A stretch of 64,000 nt of DNA from Pelobates cultripes (taxonomy: Eukaryota; Chordata; Amphibia; Anura; Pelobatidae). The notes under the pieces are model-generated. The model did no database searches, was not told the DNA's origin, and saw nothing but the letters and a program-made list of their open reading frames with translations. Position numbers and translations under genes: made by a program. The stretch is from positions 243,869,009 to 243,933,008 of the forward strand of contig OW240917.1 in the NCBI GenBank assembly GCA_933207985.1, read 5' to 3'. Shown here one piece after another: positions 9,880 to 20,020 of the stretch (positions within the stretch are counted from its first letter, which is position 1; the number at the start of each line of letters is the position of its first letter).

Positions 9880-10543
9880 CGTTACTCACCTTATCCAAGG
9901 GCCGGCCGCGGTCCTCTCTTCGAGCCGTGCGCGGTCCTGCTGCTGCACGAGCCGCACGCGGCTCATCCGACAGCTTCACTAGAAAGGCGGGCAGTGACCG
10001 TGAGAAGCAGTCACGTGTCCCGCCTGAATCTAAGAGCGCGCCGCGAGTCTCGGGCGCGCTCTTAAAGAGACAGTGGGAGCCTAAATTGTTAAAAGGCTCC
10101 CATTGGCCCCTGTCATGCCACACTCCCCATACACTTACCTTTTGGGGGTGTGGATATGACAGGAGCCAATCACATTAGTTTAGAAGCTATTTAAACTTAC
10201 CTCTCCCTTTACTCCCTGCCCTATCGTGGTTTCTGTTTCAGTTCCCTTTAGCGCTTGTTGTGTTCAGTTGTGTTTCTCCGTATTGACTTTGGCTTTGTTT
10301 CTGACTACGTTTTCTCTTTATCCTTATCTGTTCTGGTTGTCGGCTTGCTGTTTACTGTGTACCAGACCCCGGCTTGTCCTAGTTTACGCTGTCTCTCTGT
10401 GCCCTTGACTTCGGATCGTTCCTGACTCTGCCTCCTCTCATATACGTCGAGTCCGGCCATTCTAAGGTCCGGTAGACGTATCTCTCCTCTGTGTTGTCTT
10501 CTGTTTAGCTGAATCCTGCGTGTTGGGGTATATTCTCGTTACA
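9875..10543 (+). repeat. 3' LTR of gypsy copy 1
   Basis: 669 bp, TGTAGCGTTA to TCTCGTTACA. It differs from the 5' LTR by scattered substitutions and keeps the 16 bp missing there. It is followed by GACAG (10544-10548), the second copy of the target duplication. Confidence 0.93.
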
Positions 10544-10548
10544 GACAG

Positions 10549-10964
10549 ACTCCCTGGTTCCTGATCTTTGACGGCATGTGGAGGAAGCCCTGTTGAGGCA
10601 CAGAGACTCATCCGGCTGACTGTTGTTCCTGGGGACCAAGCCCACATTGAGGCAATAAGCACTTGTGCACATATTGATTTATTTAAATTGTGCCATTACT
10701 TTTGTGAGTGTTCCTACTTTTTTCTTTTAATATTTTGTGTGTTTTAAAGTTTGCACTTTAATGATTTCTCGGTTTCTCTTTTTCATGTGAGTTTGATCCT
10801 ATATGCATTTTGGTAACTATAACAACCTTTTACCTTTGGTTTATACAGTTTGCTTGCACTTGGGTCTATTGGAGGGATACAGGGAGTCTTTCCCGGTTTT
10901 CAGTGGCTGGCCTGCACTTATTTGCACTTTCTTATTCTCACTTACCCGTTATTTTTGTTGTCTG
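10549..10964 (+). other. Continuation of the interrupted Penelope-type relic, then unassigned DNA
   Basis: This continues the sequence broken at 5010 by the gypsy element. It has no coding potential that I recognise. How far the Penelope-type repeat extends to the right is not clear. Confidence 0.35.
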
Positions 10965-11076
10965 TCAGTATATGTGACTGTGTGTGTCAGTATATCTGTC
11001 TGTGTCAGTATGTCTGTCAGTGTCTGTGTCTGTGTGTTTCAGTATGTACGTGTGTGTGTCAGTGTGTGTGTCAGTA
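10965..11076. repeat. TG-rich minisatellite, left of the Tc1 element
   Basis: Words such as GTGTGTCAGTATGT and CTGTGTCAGTATGTCTGTCAG repeat imperfectly. The same repeat resumes at 12639, showing that the Tc1 element landed inside it at a TA. Confidence 0.85.
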
Positions 11077-12638
11077 CAGGGAGTGCAGAATTATTAGGCA
11101 AATGAGTATTTTGACCACATCATCCTCTTTATGCATGTTGTCTTACTCCAAGCTGTATAGGCTCGAAAGCCTACTACCAATTAAGCATATTAGGTTATGT
11201 GCATCTCTGTAATGAGAAGGGGTGTGGTCTAATGACATCAACACCCTATATCAGGTGTGCATAATTATTAGGCAACTTCCTTTCCTTTGGCAAAATGGGT
11301 CAAAAGAAGGACTTGACAGGCTCAGAAAAGTCAAAAATAGTGAGATATCTTGCAGAGGGATGCAGCACTCTTAAAATTGCAAAGCTTCTGAAGCGTGATC
11401 ATCGAACAATCAAGCGTTTCATTCAAAATAGTCAACAGGGTCGCAAGAAGCGTGTGGAAAAACCAAGGCGCAAAATAACTGCCCATGAACTGAGAAAAGT
11501 CAAGCGTGCAGCTGCCACGATGCCACTTGCCACCAGTTTGGCCATATTTCAGAGCTGCAACATCACTGGAGTGCCCAAAAGCACAAGGTGTGCAATACTC
11601 AGAGACATGGCCAAGGTAAGAAAGGCTGAAAGACGACCACCACTGAACAAGACACACAAGCTGAAACGTCAAGACTGGGCCAAGAAATATCTCAAGACTG
11701 ATTTTTCTAAGGTTTTATGGACTGATGAAATGAGAGTGAGTCTTGATGGGCCAGATGGATGGGCCCGTGGCTGGATTGGTAAAGGGCAGAGAGCTCCAGT
11801 CCGACTCAGACGCCAGCAAGGTGGAGGTGGAGTACTGGTTTGGGCTGGTATCATCAAAGATGAGCTTGTGGGGCCTTTTCGGGTTGAGGATGGAGTCAAG
11901 CTCAACTCCCAGTCCTACTGCCAGTTCCTGGAAGACACCTTCTTCAAGCAGTGGTACAGGAAGAAGTCTGCATCCTTCAAGAAAAACATGATTTTCATGC
12001 AGGACAATGCTCCATCACACGCGTCCAAGTACTCCACAGCGTGGCTGGCAAGAAAGGGTATAAAAGAAGAAAATCTAATGACATGGCCTCCTTGTTCACC
12101 TGATCTGAACCCCATTGAGAACTTGTGGTCCATCATCAAATGTGAGATTTACAAGGAGGGAAAACAGTACACCTCTCTGAACAGTGTCTGGGAGGCTGTG
12201 GTTGCTGCTGCACGCAATGTTGATGGTGAACAGATCAAAACACTGACAGAATCCATGGATGGCAGGCTTTTGAGTGTCCTTGCAAAGAAAGGTGGCTATA
12301 TTGGTCACTGATTTGTTTTTGTTTTGTTTTTGAATGTCAGAAATGTATATTTGTGAATGTTGAGATGTTATATTGGTTTCACTGGTAATAATAAATAATT
12401 GAAATGGGTATATATTTGTTTTTTGTTAAGTTGCCTAATAATTATGCACAGTAATAGTCACCTGCACACACAGATATCCCCTAACATAGCTATAACTAAA
12501 AACAAACTAAAAACTACTTCCAAAAATATTCAGCTTTGATATTAATGAGTTTTTTGGGTTCATTGAGAACATAGTTGTTGTTCAATAATAAAATTAATCC
12601 TCAAAAATACAACTTGCCTAATAATTCTGCACTCCCTG
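11077..12638 (+). mobile_element. Tc1/mariner-type DNA transposon, complete
   Basis: A 1562-bp element bounded by TA (11075-11076 and 12639-12640). The outer terminal repeats match: CAGGGAGTGCAGAATTATTA at the left against the reverse complement TAATAATTCTGCACTCCCTG at the right. A second, inner pair (CATAATTATTAGGCAAC near 11261 and GTTGCCTAATAATTATG near 12430) gives the IR/DR layout with two transposase sites at each end. The transposase frame is intact. The termini look nearly undecayed, suggesting a young insertion. Confidence 0.96.
11295..12311 (+). CDS. Tc1/mariner transposase, DD37E type
   Basis: A 338-residue intact transposase. The N-terminal paired-type DNA-binding region has helix-turn-helix segments (about residues 8-50, LTGSEKSKIVRYLAEG, and about 60-115). 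Basic stretches at GRKKR and KPRRK may serve nuclear import. The catalytic triad is the D in LWTDEM (about residue 144), the D in MQDNAPSH and the E in NPIENLW. Thirty-seven residues separate the second D from the E, so it is DD37E and not the commoner DD34E. The enzyme would cut the element ends and insert at TA. The start ATG lies between the inner left repeat and the first helix. No internal stop or frameshift is seen. Confidence 0.95.
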   Translation: MGQKKDLTGSEKSKIVRYLAEGCSTLKIAKLLKRDHRTIKRFIQNSQQGRKKRVEKPRRKITAHELRKVKRAAATMPLATSLAIFQSCNITGVPKSTRCAILRDMAKVRKAERRPPLNKTHKLKRQDWAKKYLKTDFSKVLWTDEMRVSLDGPDGWARGWIGKGQRAPVRLRRQQGGGGVLVWAGIIKDELVGPFRVEDGVKLNSQSYCQFLEDTFFKQWYRKKSASFKKNMIFMQDNAPSHASKYSTAWLARKGIKEENLMTWPPCSPDLNPIENLWSIIKCEIYKEGKQYTSLNSVWEAVVAAARNVDGEQIKTLTESMDGRLLSVLAKKGGYIGH

Positions 12639-13480
12639 TATATGTGTCTGTGTGTGTGACAGTAGGTCTGTCAGTGTATGTGTCTATGTGTGTGTCCATA
12701 TGTCAGTCACTATATGTGTCTCTGTGTGTCAGTGTGTGTGTCAGTGTGTCTGTATATGTAAATATGTCTCACAGTGTACGTGTCTGTTTGTGTGTGTCAG
12801 TATGTCTATCACTGCTTTTGTGTCTGTGCATGTCAGTATGTCTGTCAGTGTCTGTCAGTGTGTGTCATGTCTGTCAGTATATGTGTCTGTGTCAGTATTT
12901 CTGTCAATATATTTGTGTTTCTGTATGTGTTTCAATTTGGGTATCTGTTTGTGTATGTGTGTGTATCTGTGTATCTGCATATATCTGCATATGTGTTAGT
13001 GTTTTTATCTGTGTATCTGCATGTGTGTCAGGTTGTGTATCTGTCTTCATCTGTGTCAGTCTGTGTATCTGTATGTGTATGCGTGTCAGTGAGTGTATAT
13101 GTGTCTCTATATCTGCATGTGTTTCAGTGTATGTGAGTGTCAGTGTGTATATCTGTGTATCTACATGTGTTTTAGAGTGTGTGTATTTGTATCACAGTGT
13201 TTGTGTGGCAGTGTATGTGAATATGTGTATACATCTCAGCATTCAAACTTTAACACTACATACAAACACACCTCTGTGTTAAATACCAAAAATATACATA
13301 AACACATCACTGCATTCAAAAACCAACATTACACATAAATGCACACTGTATTCAAACACCAGCGCCATATACAACCACACCCCTGGATTCACACAGACAT
13401 AGTCCATACAAAAACATGGTTACATTCAAACACACAAACAATGCTCAGTGCTAAATACAACCTTACAAGCATGGGAAAAT
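12639..13480. repeat. TG-rich minisatellite with a CA-type tail of about 40-bp units
   Basis: From 12639 to about 13230 it is TG/TCTG/TCAG repeat. From 13230 to 13470 it changes into units with the phrase CACTGCATTCAAAAACC-acat-ACACA. The same succession appears in reverse orientation at 40670-41030, so both are copies of one composite repeat. Long open frames here are artefacts of the stop-free repeat. Confidence 0.75.
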
Positions 13481-14125
13481 GGTAGAGCCCGAGGTGGCAA
13501 AGCATTGTAGGAGCTGCATGACAGATGGGCATCTACCTTGCCATAGTAAGGCCCCAAGAAATTCTTTCATCAGAGCCCTCCCTATTTTAGCTCCGCCACT
13601 GCGCTTGGGTGGAGGGGATGATTGCATGCTAGGGATTGGGAAAAGAAACTAGGGACTGGCTTTGTATAATGTTAGGAATATAGATTTGAATTTCTAATTC
13701 TATGGGGTCCCTTAAAGAAATATTTGAACAAACGTTAGTAAATGCATATTATTTTGCAACAAATATTTATTTGCGATCAAAAATAGATGTATTTTCGGAC
13801 ATAGAGTTCCTCTTTAAATTTTGAATTACTGAGACGGCAAGATTATTTCTTGAATTAAAATCTGTAACAGTAACATTACTTCCTCTTTTCTTTACTAAAA
13901 ATGTGTGCAGTGATGTAGAAGGATCACTCCCACAGTTACAGAGAGATTTGGAAAATTTCAAGTGTTTGTCATTTAAAGATTACTCACTTCTAATCCTTGT
14001 CTAAGAGCAAACAGTGGATAAATGTATTAACGAACTCAAAGAATGTCGGGCTATACATCAGAAATAAACAGTTCTGATAAGAGGTATGTTTATTAATTAA
14101 TATTGTTTTTTGCAATGAAAAGTCG
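13481..14125. other. Non-coding DNA, nothing recognised
   Basis: No gene or recognised transposon. The open frame at 13767-13961 on the minus strand shows no known domain. Confidence 0.4.
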
Positions 14126-14480
14126 TCAGATTTTTTTCATAGACAGGTAGGTAACAGAAAGATACAAAGAGAGAGAAGTACAACCAGCTGGCCAACGGCA
14201 AGATAAATACAGACAGATAATGAGATGTATACACAGACAGACAACTACAGCTGACCAGCAGCAAAATAAATGCAGACAGAGACAGATAATGAGACAGACA
14301 GACAGGTACAGCCGGCTAACAACCAAAAAGGTTAATGCAGTCAGATACAGTTAATGAAAGAGACAAACAGGTAGACACAGATGATGAGAGAGACCGACAG
14401 ACAGATAAATAGACAGACAAACACAGACAGACACAGATAATGAGAGAGACATACAGACTGATAGACAGATAGATAGAGAT
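14126..14480. repeat. GACAGATA-type microsatellite
   Basis: Imperfect GACA, GATA and AGAGACAGACAGA words, with a longer unit of about 65 bp (acagctgaccagcagcaaaataaatgcagacag) repeated about three times at the left. It is related in composition to the array at 390-835 and lies 150 bp upstream of the first visible OCSTAMP exon. Confidence 0.75.
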
Positions 14481-14628
14481 AGTTCATTCTTGGTGTCCCG
14501 CTTCTTGGACTGCACTCAAGGCATTCAGCCTCAGAGCCGGTTTACCGATTAAGTGACAAGGCAGCCATGAGCCTGTGATATAACGTGGGGGATATGTATG
14601 TATAATATTTTTTTTATTTATTTCACAG

Positions 14629-15679
14629 ATTCTTAGGACAGAACTACATTTTTAAGAGTTTCCTTCCAAGAATAAAAAATTTCATGCAGGATTTTTTTTT
14701 AGCATATTCCAACCCAGTTCCTTCAAACAGAAAACAGCTTCTAATTCTCATTATAGAGTGTTTGCTTCTTTCCTTAACAATCGGACTCTTGATGTACAAG
14801 TGGTTCTCAAGCTATTTGGAATATGACTCCCAACCAGTGATCATACTGACAATAATCGTAGTCATCTTTCAATTTTGCCTTCTAATCCTGGTGCATCCCA
14901 TTCGTTGTGTAATAAGCATTATCCTGCCTTCCATTGGCACCAAACAAGGTAGAAATTTCCTATGGTCTGCAAGCTTTGTGGCGATAATGTTCAACAGCAT
15001 CCCAAACATTGTTATAAATCTGAAAAACGTTTTTCACACGATGGAATGCATCGCCCAACATTCTTCGGAAAGTCTTTTAAACTCAACGGATGTCTTTCAA
15101 AACATTGTTAGAGACATGACTGGCAGGTTAACAGACTTTAAAGATAAGGTAGTGCATTTAAGTTTGTCGACAACCACTAGGGATATGAAGATTGATGCAA
15201 ACATTGATAAATCAATAATCTCGCGTCAGATAATGAAACTGTCAGAAAATGTAAACGAGGAATTTACGAGTGTTGAATCACAACTCAAGGATGGTGTATT
15301 GACCTGCAACAAGGTTCTGGCTGTGTGTCTTGCCCTATATCTTCTATGGAATGCCATTTGGTATCTACAAAGATACTTAACTGACCTTGAATTTGACAAC
15401 AGGTATATCACAAAACAGCTCAAAATATTAGCCTTGAAGAAAAATGCTTCAGGTCTATTACCTAGTTCTTCCAAATGGCTAATAAGATCAACAGGAGTCA
15501 AGCTTTCAAGAGAAGAAATCTGCATTTCTCTGGTACAATTTTTGATACTCTCTTTGTTCATAGTATTGACTGTTTTGACTATCGTTGCTGACCAGATTGC
15601 TTACCAATTTGCACTGGCAGTGGGAGCCTGGGTCAGTGATCTGCCGGCCATGCCTATTGCTCTTCAAATAAAATATGAT
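14629..15679 (+). CDS. OCSTAMP, large coding exon (first visible exon)
   Basis: This encodes most of osteoclast stimulatory transmembrane protein, a multipass membrane protein needed for cell-cell fusion of osteoclasts and macrophage giant cells. A polypyrimidine-rich acceptor (TTTATTTCACAG) ends at 14628 and the frame is open from there, with one base completing a split codon. The ATG at 14684 is therefore probably internal. Recognisable features: YSNPVP near the start, HPIRC, PSIGTKQGRN, an NST glycosylation site, WYLQRYLTDLEFDN and LQIKYD at the end. Hydrophobic segments lie at about 31-54, 64-86, 107-129, 225-248 and 292-317, counted from the exon start. The donor GTAAGT follows 15679 in phase 0. 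The upstream exon with the true start was not found. Confidence 0.9.
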
Positions 15680-17834
15680 GTAAGTATATTTTGCAGTATT
15701 CTTGTTTAGATCTACAGTTGAATGTGTTACAACTTTTCATGCTCAAACAGAACAAACACACATACAAAAGCGGGTGGTAATCAAAATATGTCTCATCAGC
15801 TGTGGGTCCAAAATACAAAGGAGATCAAAGCTAAATCTGCCTCTGTGAAGGCTCAGTAACATGTTCCTTATTGGGCAACATCGACTTTGGGCACATATTA
15901 TGGTCATGTAGATCTTCCTTTCTCTGAGTTGAATTTTAGGAATGTCTACAGAATCTCTCTAATTTCTCAATCAGAAAACACAGTTTCCTTTTGCTTTATA
16001 GATATATTTACACCAATAGAAAGATGGTATTTTCTTGGTTTTGTGAATAAATCTGGGGATAAGACCAAATCATAGGGAGTATCATAAGCTGATGAGTTTG
16101 GTTGTCTAGGGATACAGCTCCTTGGTCTTTGGATGATTATTTTTGGTATATTTTCGACATAATATTTCACTTAATATTTGTGATAATATCTGTGAAATTT
16201 CTAGGCATAGTCCATTCCCAATTTTCATAATTCACCCATTTGTAGAGATGTCTGAATTTCAGATCTGTTGCTTATTTCTCATGATATCCATGGTGTTTAA
16301 TTAAAAACAAAATGGTTTTCTAAGACAATTTCACACCCTACTTCCACCACTTGACAGGCGCACAGTCGGATTTGCCGGCATATGCGCTAACCTTACCCAA
16401 ACCCCCATTAAAACATGGACACAGGTTATACTGTTGGAAATAATTAGTCCACAGCTTTATTAAATTATTAATAAAATAATTAAGGAATAACAAATGGGGT
16501 CATTGCCAACAAATCTTAATAACGTTAACATCCCCCATATACATAAAATACCCCTAGCAATGACCCCACAATAATAACAATAGATAACAATCTAAATAAC
16601 ATGTTAACACAGAAACTGGCCGCCCAATTTGACCACATTTCCACCAGGTTAAATTGTAGGGGTGTACCGAGACACCGCTACCCACCATATCGATTGTAGG
16701 GGTGTACCAAGACACCACTACCCACCAGTTCCAGTGTAGGGTGTACCAAGACACCACCACACCCCCAGGTTCGGAGCCACCGACGGGCTCGAACCTACCA
16801 ATCACGTGCAACACTGCCCAATCCACACTAAACCTCAGGATGCCAACTTTCTCCTCCATCTACCCTCCGATTTAACCAGGCCATTCCCCGCCGCTGTGAA
16901 AAAACGGGAAACCAACTAACCTAACCAAATACAGGGAGGGTGGGAGGGACAACTGACAGGTAAGCTTAGGTTCAGTTAAAATGGCCACTTCATATAATGG
17001 CCGGTATAAATACTCCCCTTATGGATCTGCCCCACCCAGCATGCTAGCTGTCACTAACTTCCTGTGGCTGCTATGCCTACCTCCTGGCTCTGTCAAGGCC
17101 TATTCCTCTTAGCTGCGCTGATCCATGGGCTACAGGTTTCAAACACTTACATTGTGCTAATAAGAAAAGACAAAATAAATAAATACACCGTGGGAATAGC
17201 TGGGGTCCTAATTGTAATATTCAGGGGGAGGACCATTGACAGTTAATGGATACCCTAATAATAATATGCCCCCCCCCACAAGATTTTAATTTAATTCTCA
17301 CTTCTCTGAAGACTTTGCTGCCAAAGCGCTCTGATTGGTTGGCTTACCAATCAGAGTGCTTTTACCGATATTACATAATGTGGGTAGTTTAGCGAGAAGA
17401 ATCATGAAAACAGAAAGTACCTCCCATCGACAGCCAACGTGTCTTATTCACAAGTGGTCACAGGTTTTTAGAACATTTCCCTGTAAAACAGGCCAAATGT
17501 TACTTTGTTATACGAAGAAAAAACAGTTTGTTGTTTTGTGTGAATAGGTCATGCCGCTTTGTCAATTTGAGAAACAGAAACACAGATTGCCAACAGTAAA
17601 TTGGGAAACAATTTCACAAAGTTTAAATATATTCTGGATCATTGGGGAATTAATCAAACAGATTACCGTGTCTGTACTCATCTGATTACTTGTCTAAGCA
17701 GTGGATGCTTCTTATTACGATTGAACTTAGAATGTGCATAATATATAAAATTCATCTAATGCAGTTAAATGTGTTGCGTACAGTTAGTTTGTGTCAGTAG
17801 TAACTTTTTGAAAGTAGGTTGGTTGTATTTTTTT
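15680..17834 (+). other. OCSTAMP intron, first part
   Basis: Intron sequence with no further exon. At 16640-16770 three imperfect 50-bp units (GTAGGGGTGTACCAAGACACC) form a short tandem repeat. The sequence at 17000-17250 has no recognised domain. Confidence 0.55.
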
Positions 17835-18386
17835 TTAAAGGATCACTATAGGGTCAGGAACACAAACATGTATTCCTGACCCTGTAGTGTAAAACCACCA
17901 TCTAGCCCCCCTGGGCCCCTCATGCCTCCATAAATATAGCAATATCTTACTGTATTCAAGCCTGAAGCTGTAAATCTGCATGCGGTTTGCCTCAGAAAAA
18001 CAAGCTGTTTGCTGACATCATCAGAAGTGGTAAATGTAGAAAATACTCCAGGCACTCCAACAGGTTCCAAGATTAAGGCAATTTATTTGAACCAGGAACT
18101 ACAAAGCAACGTTTCAGCCCTAACAGGGCTTTTCTCAAGCAGTGTCTGCATGCAGAGGGAGGAGACACTGAATGTTTGGATGCATTTTAGGCAGCCATGA
18201 CCCAGGAAGGATCTCTAACAGCCATCTGAGGAGTGGCCAGTGAAGTTATCACTAGGCTGTAATGTAAATACTGCATTTTCTCTGAAAAGACAGTATTTAC
18301 AGCAAAAAGCCTGAAGGTAATGATTCTACTCACCAGAACAAATTCAATAAGCTGTAGTTGTTCTGGTGACTATAGTGTCCCTTTAA
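17835..18386. mobile_element. TTAA-flanked MITE in the OCSTAMP intron
   Basis: It begins TTAAAGGATCACTATAGGGTC and ends GACTATAGTGTCCCTTTAA, so the ends are inverted repeats flanked by TTAA, the target of piggyBac- and Kolobok-type transposons. A terminal hairpin (GGGTCAGGAA against TTCCTGACCC) follows the left end. A Penelope-type fragment with a hammerhead fold lies within it at about 18030-18140. No transposase is encoded. Confidence 0.8.
18106..18140 (-). ncRNA. Hammerhead ribozyme-like fold (copy 2, U3-A8 core, antisense in OCSTAMP intron)
   Basis: On the minus strand: stem I GC (18139-18140) with GC (18106-18107), only two pairs; core TTGAGAA (18132-18138), with U for C3 and A for G8; extra A (18131); stem II AGCCCT/AGGGCT, six perfect pairs with loop GTT (18116-18130); GAAA (18112-18115); palindrome ACGT (18109-18112); position 17 is T at 18108. 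Stem III has no loop, so folding would need a dimer. The phrase after the fold (TTGGAGTGCCTGGAGTATTTT, minus strand) resembles that after copy 6. Activity is doubtful. Confidence 0.55.
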
Positions 18387-18463
18387 ATTAAAATGCTAAA
18401 AAAAGTGCCATTCATTTTTCAAACAAATAACTTTGAATACTGACATTAAATAAAAGTTTGTTT

Positions 18464-18898
18464 TTAAAGGTAAGCTGCCTGTTCTCTGGAATTTTATGTT
18501 ATGCTTAATTATCACTATATTTAACAAATATGTATTTGAGAGAAGTTAAAAAGAAAATTTAATGTAGAGATTAACCACTTTTTATCTTGCAACTGGGCGC
18601 CTCCATCTTAGCTCCCTGACAATCATTGTTATAAGCTCCGCCCTTTGCACCTCCAGTCAGTATAGAGAGCGCACACAAAGAAGAGAAGAAATGAAACAAT
18701 GTTTCGATTTCTCCTCCTCATTTGCATAGTTTGCCTTGTCTGAACTCGATGTCAAGCATGACTATTAAAAAATAAAATAAAAATAAAAAATTAAATAGAG
18801 CATATCATGAAAATTAAGGGATAGCACAAATTATGTGTGCTTTTCTATGTTTTATTCAATTTTATAAAAGTTCCTGAGAAGTGACAGTTTTCCTATAA
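18464..18898. mobile_element. Second MITE family (TTAA, GCGCCTCCATCTT core), copy 1
   Basis: It starts at TTAAAGGTAAGCTGCC and ends near TGAGAAGTGACAGTTTTCC. The internal phrase ACTGGGCGCCTCCATCTT, then ATTGTTATAAGCTCCGCC and GAAATGAAACAATGTTTC, is shared with the MITE at 27668-27992. No coding sequence. Confidence 0.65.
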
Positions 18899-19379
18899 GA
18901 AGCCCTCACAATTTGAAGGAAGTGGCTTATACAGTTTTGGGATGGCCCAGTCAAAAGTCTATTCCTCTCTCTGATTATGCCTCTTTTGACAAGTAGTTTG
19001 TGGTGCACATACGCAAGAGTATTAAACATTGAGGGGTATGTGGCTCCAAATACCAGGTGTATTCAAAGTAAATTTTAGCATTAATTAATATATAACTAAG
19101 TAACACAAAAAACTATATATATAAAAAATATAATTTAAAAGGAATCTGGTAACCATTGTGTAAATTGACAAAATAAGAAAATTAGTTTCAATAGTTTAAA
19201 AGTACACAAGTAAAACTGAACGTTGATGAAAGGTCAAACATTAGTCTAGATTATTAAATGGAAATGTGCCGTGAAGGCATATTAGACTGAATACATGTAG
19301 GAAAAAGTAAAAAAAACTGTAAAGAAGCGTAAAGAAGGGTAAACAATGTTCTGGTTAGGGGATGGATTCATTAAATATA
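18899..19379. other. OCSTAMP intron, non-coding
   Basis: AT-rich intron sequence; nothing further recognised. Confidence 0.4.
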
Positions 19380-19590
19380 CCCCAGATTAAAATGTGCATG
19401 CATATAATTGTGCATTTTTCTTTGGGGTATAACTAAGAGATTGCAAAAGCTGTAGATATTTTGTCTGAAGCCTTTGCAAGCCCTCCCCTTCTAACCCCGC
19501 CCAGACTTTCTATGGCTGTCCAATCAGAGACTTCTCAATGCAGCTCAATGAGGAGTAACAGAACCAGTTGTCTGACTCAGTGTGGTGCTC
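19380..19590 (-). mobile_element. Partial MITE of the 26386/48859 family, inverted
   Basis: The sequence around CTTTGCAAGCCCTCCCC and TGTCCAATCAGAGACTTC is the reverse complement of the middle of the elements at 26386-26893 and 48859-49344. Ends are not preserved. Confidence 0.65.
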
Positions 19591-19703
19591 AGTGTGGCAT
19601 GAAATAAAATGAGGAAGTGAGGGGGTAGGGGGTAAAGCAGGCTGTTATAAAGATAGAGAGGAGGTAACTCATGCTTTTACTTTTTGTTTTGCTTTTTATC
19701 CAG

Positions 19704-20020
19704 GCTACGGTGAAGGCTTTCTTAAAAATTGAGAGTAACATTGCAATACACCAGGAATATCTGTGGAAAATGAATTTTGCTGAATCCAAATGTTGTCAAC
19801 GTCCAAGTCCTCCCAATGTGTCTGCCATAATCACCTTTGGATTTTTTTACAGTTTTTTGTTCGTCATGATACTTTTGCAAGCCTACGCACATCGATTGCG
19901 CAGAAAAATTTCGGCATTGTTTTACCCGAAACGAGAGGAGGAACGAGTTTTGTATCTCCTTGAAAAAATAATACACAAGCATGCTGTGGATGATATGTAT
20001 CAAACTAATGCTCCATTTGA
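19704..20020 (+). CDS. OCSTAMP, penultimate visible exon
   Basis: The acceptor TTTTTATCCAG ends at 19703 and the donor GTAAGG begins at 20021. The exon is 317 nt and keeps the phase of the preceding exon (phase 0 in, two bases of a codon out). It encodes a region with the last transmembrane segment (SAIITFGFFYSFLFVMILLQ, about residues 43-62 of the exon) followed by the conserved cytoplasmic AYAHRLRRKI and FYPKREEERVLYL motifs of the DC-STAMP/OC-STAMP family. A cluster of cysteines (KCCQRP) lies just before the membrane segment. The exon length and motif order match the OCSTAMP C-terminal domain. Confidence 0.88.

Larger units (their letters stand above)
5011..10543 (+). mobile_element. Ty3/gypsy chromovirus-type LTR retrotransposon, copy 1
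   Basis: A full-length 5.5-kb element with TG...CA LTRs, a five-base target duplication, gag, a pol with protease, RT, RNase H, integrase and chromodomain, and a G-rich polypurine tract (about 9862-9872) before the 3' LTR. Its leader is self-complementary to its own start site, as known for the Tf1/sushi group. The pol frame is broken several times, so it is not autonomous. A close relative lies inverted at 32065-37694. Confidence 0.95.

Noticed and set aside
12575..13338. Long Cys/Val/Ser-rich open frames
   Set aside because: They fall entirely in TG-rich repeat; length is explained by the lack of stop words, and three frames are open at once.
14684..14686. ATG as the OCSTAMP start codon
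   Set aside because: The frame is open upstream to a good acceptor at 14628, and the upstream residues fit the family, so the start is probably in an unseen exon.
15672..15709. Continuation of the OCSTAMP frame beyond 15679
   Set aside because: GTAAGT at 15680 is a strong donor and the phase agrees with the exon at 19704.
18690..18715. GAAATGAAACAATGTTTC as a hammerhead-like palindrome
   Set aside because: It is part of the second MITE family and lacks the core and stems.
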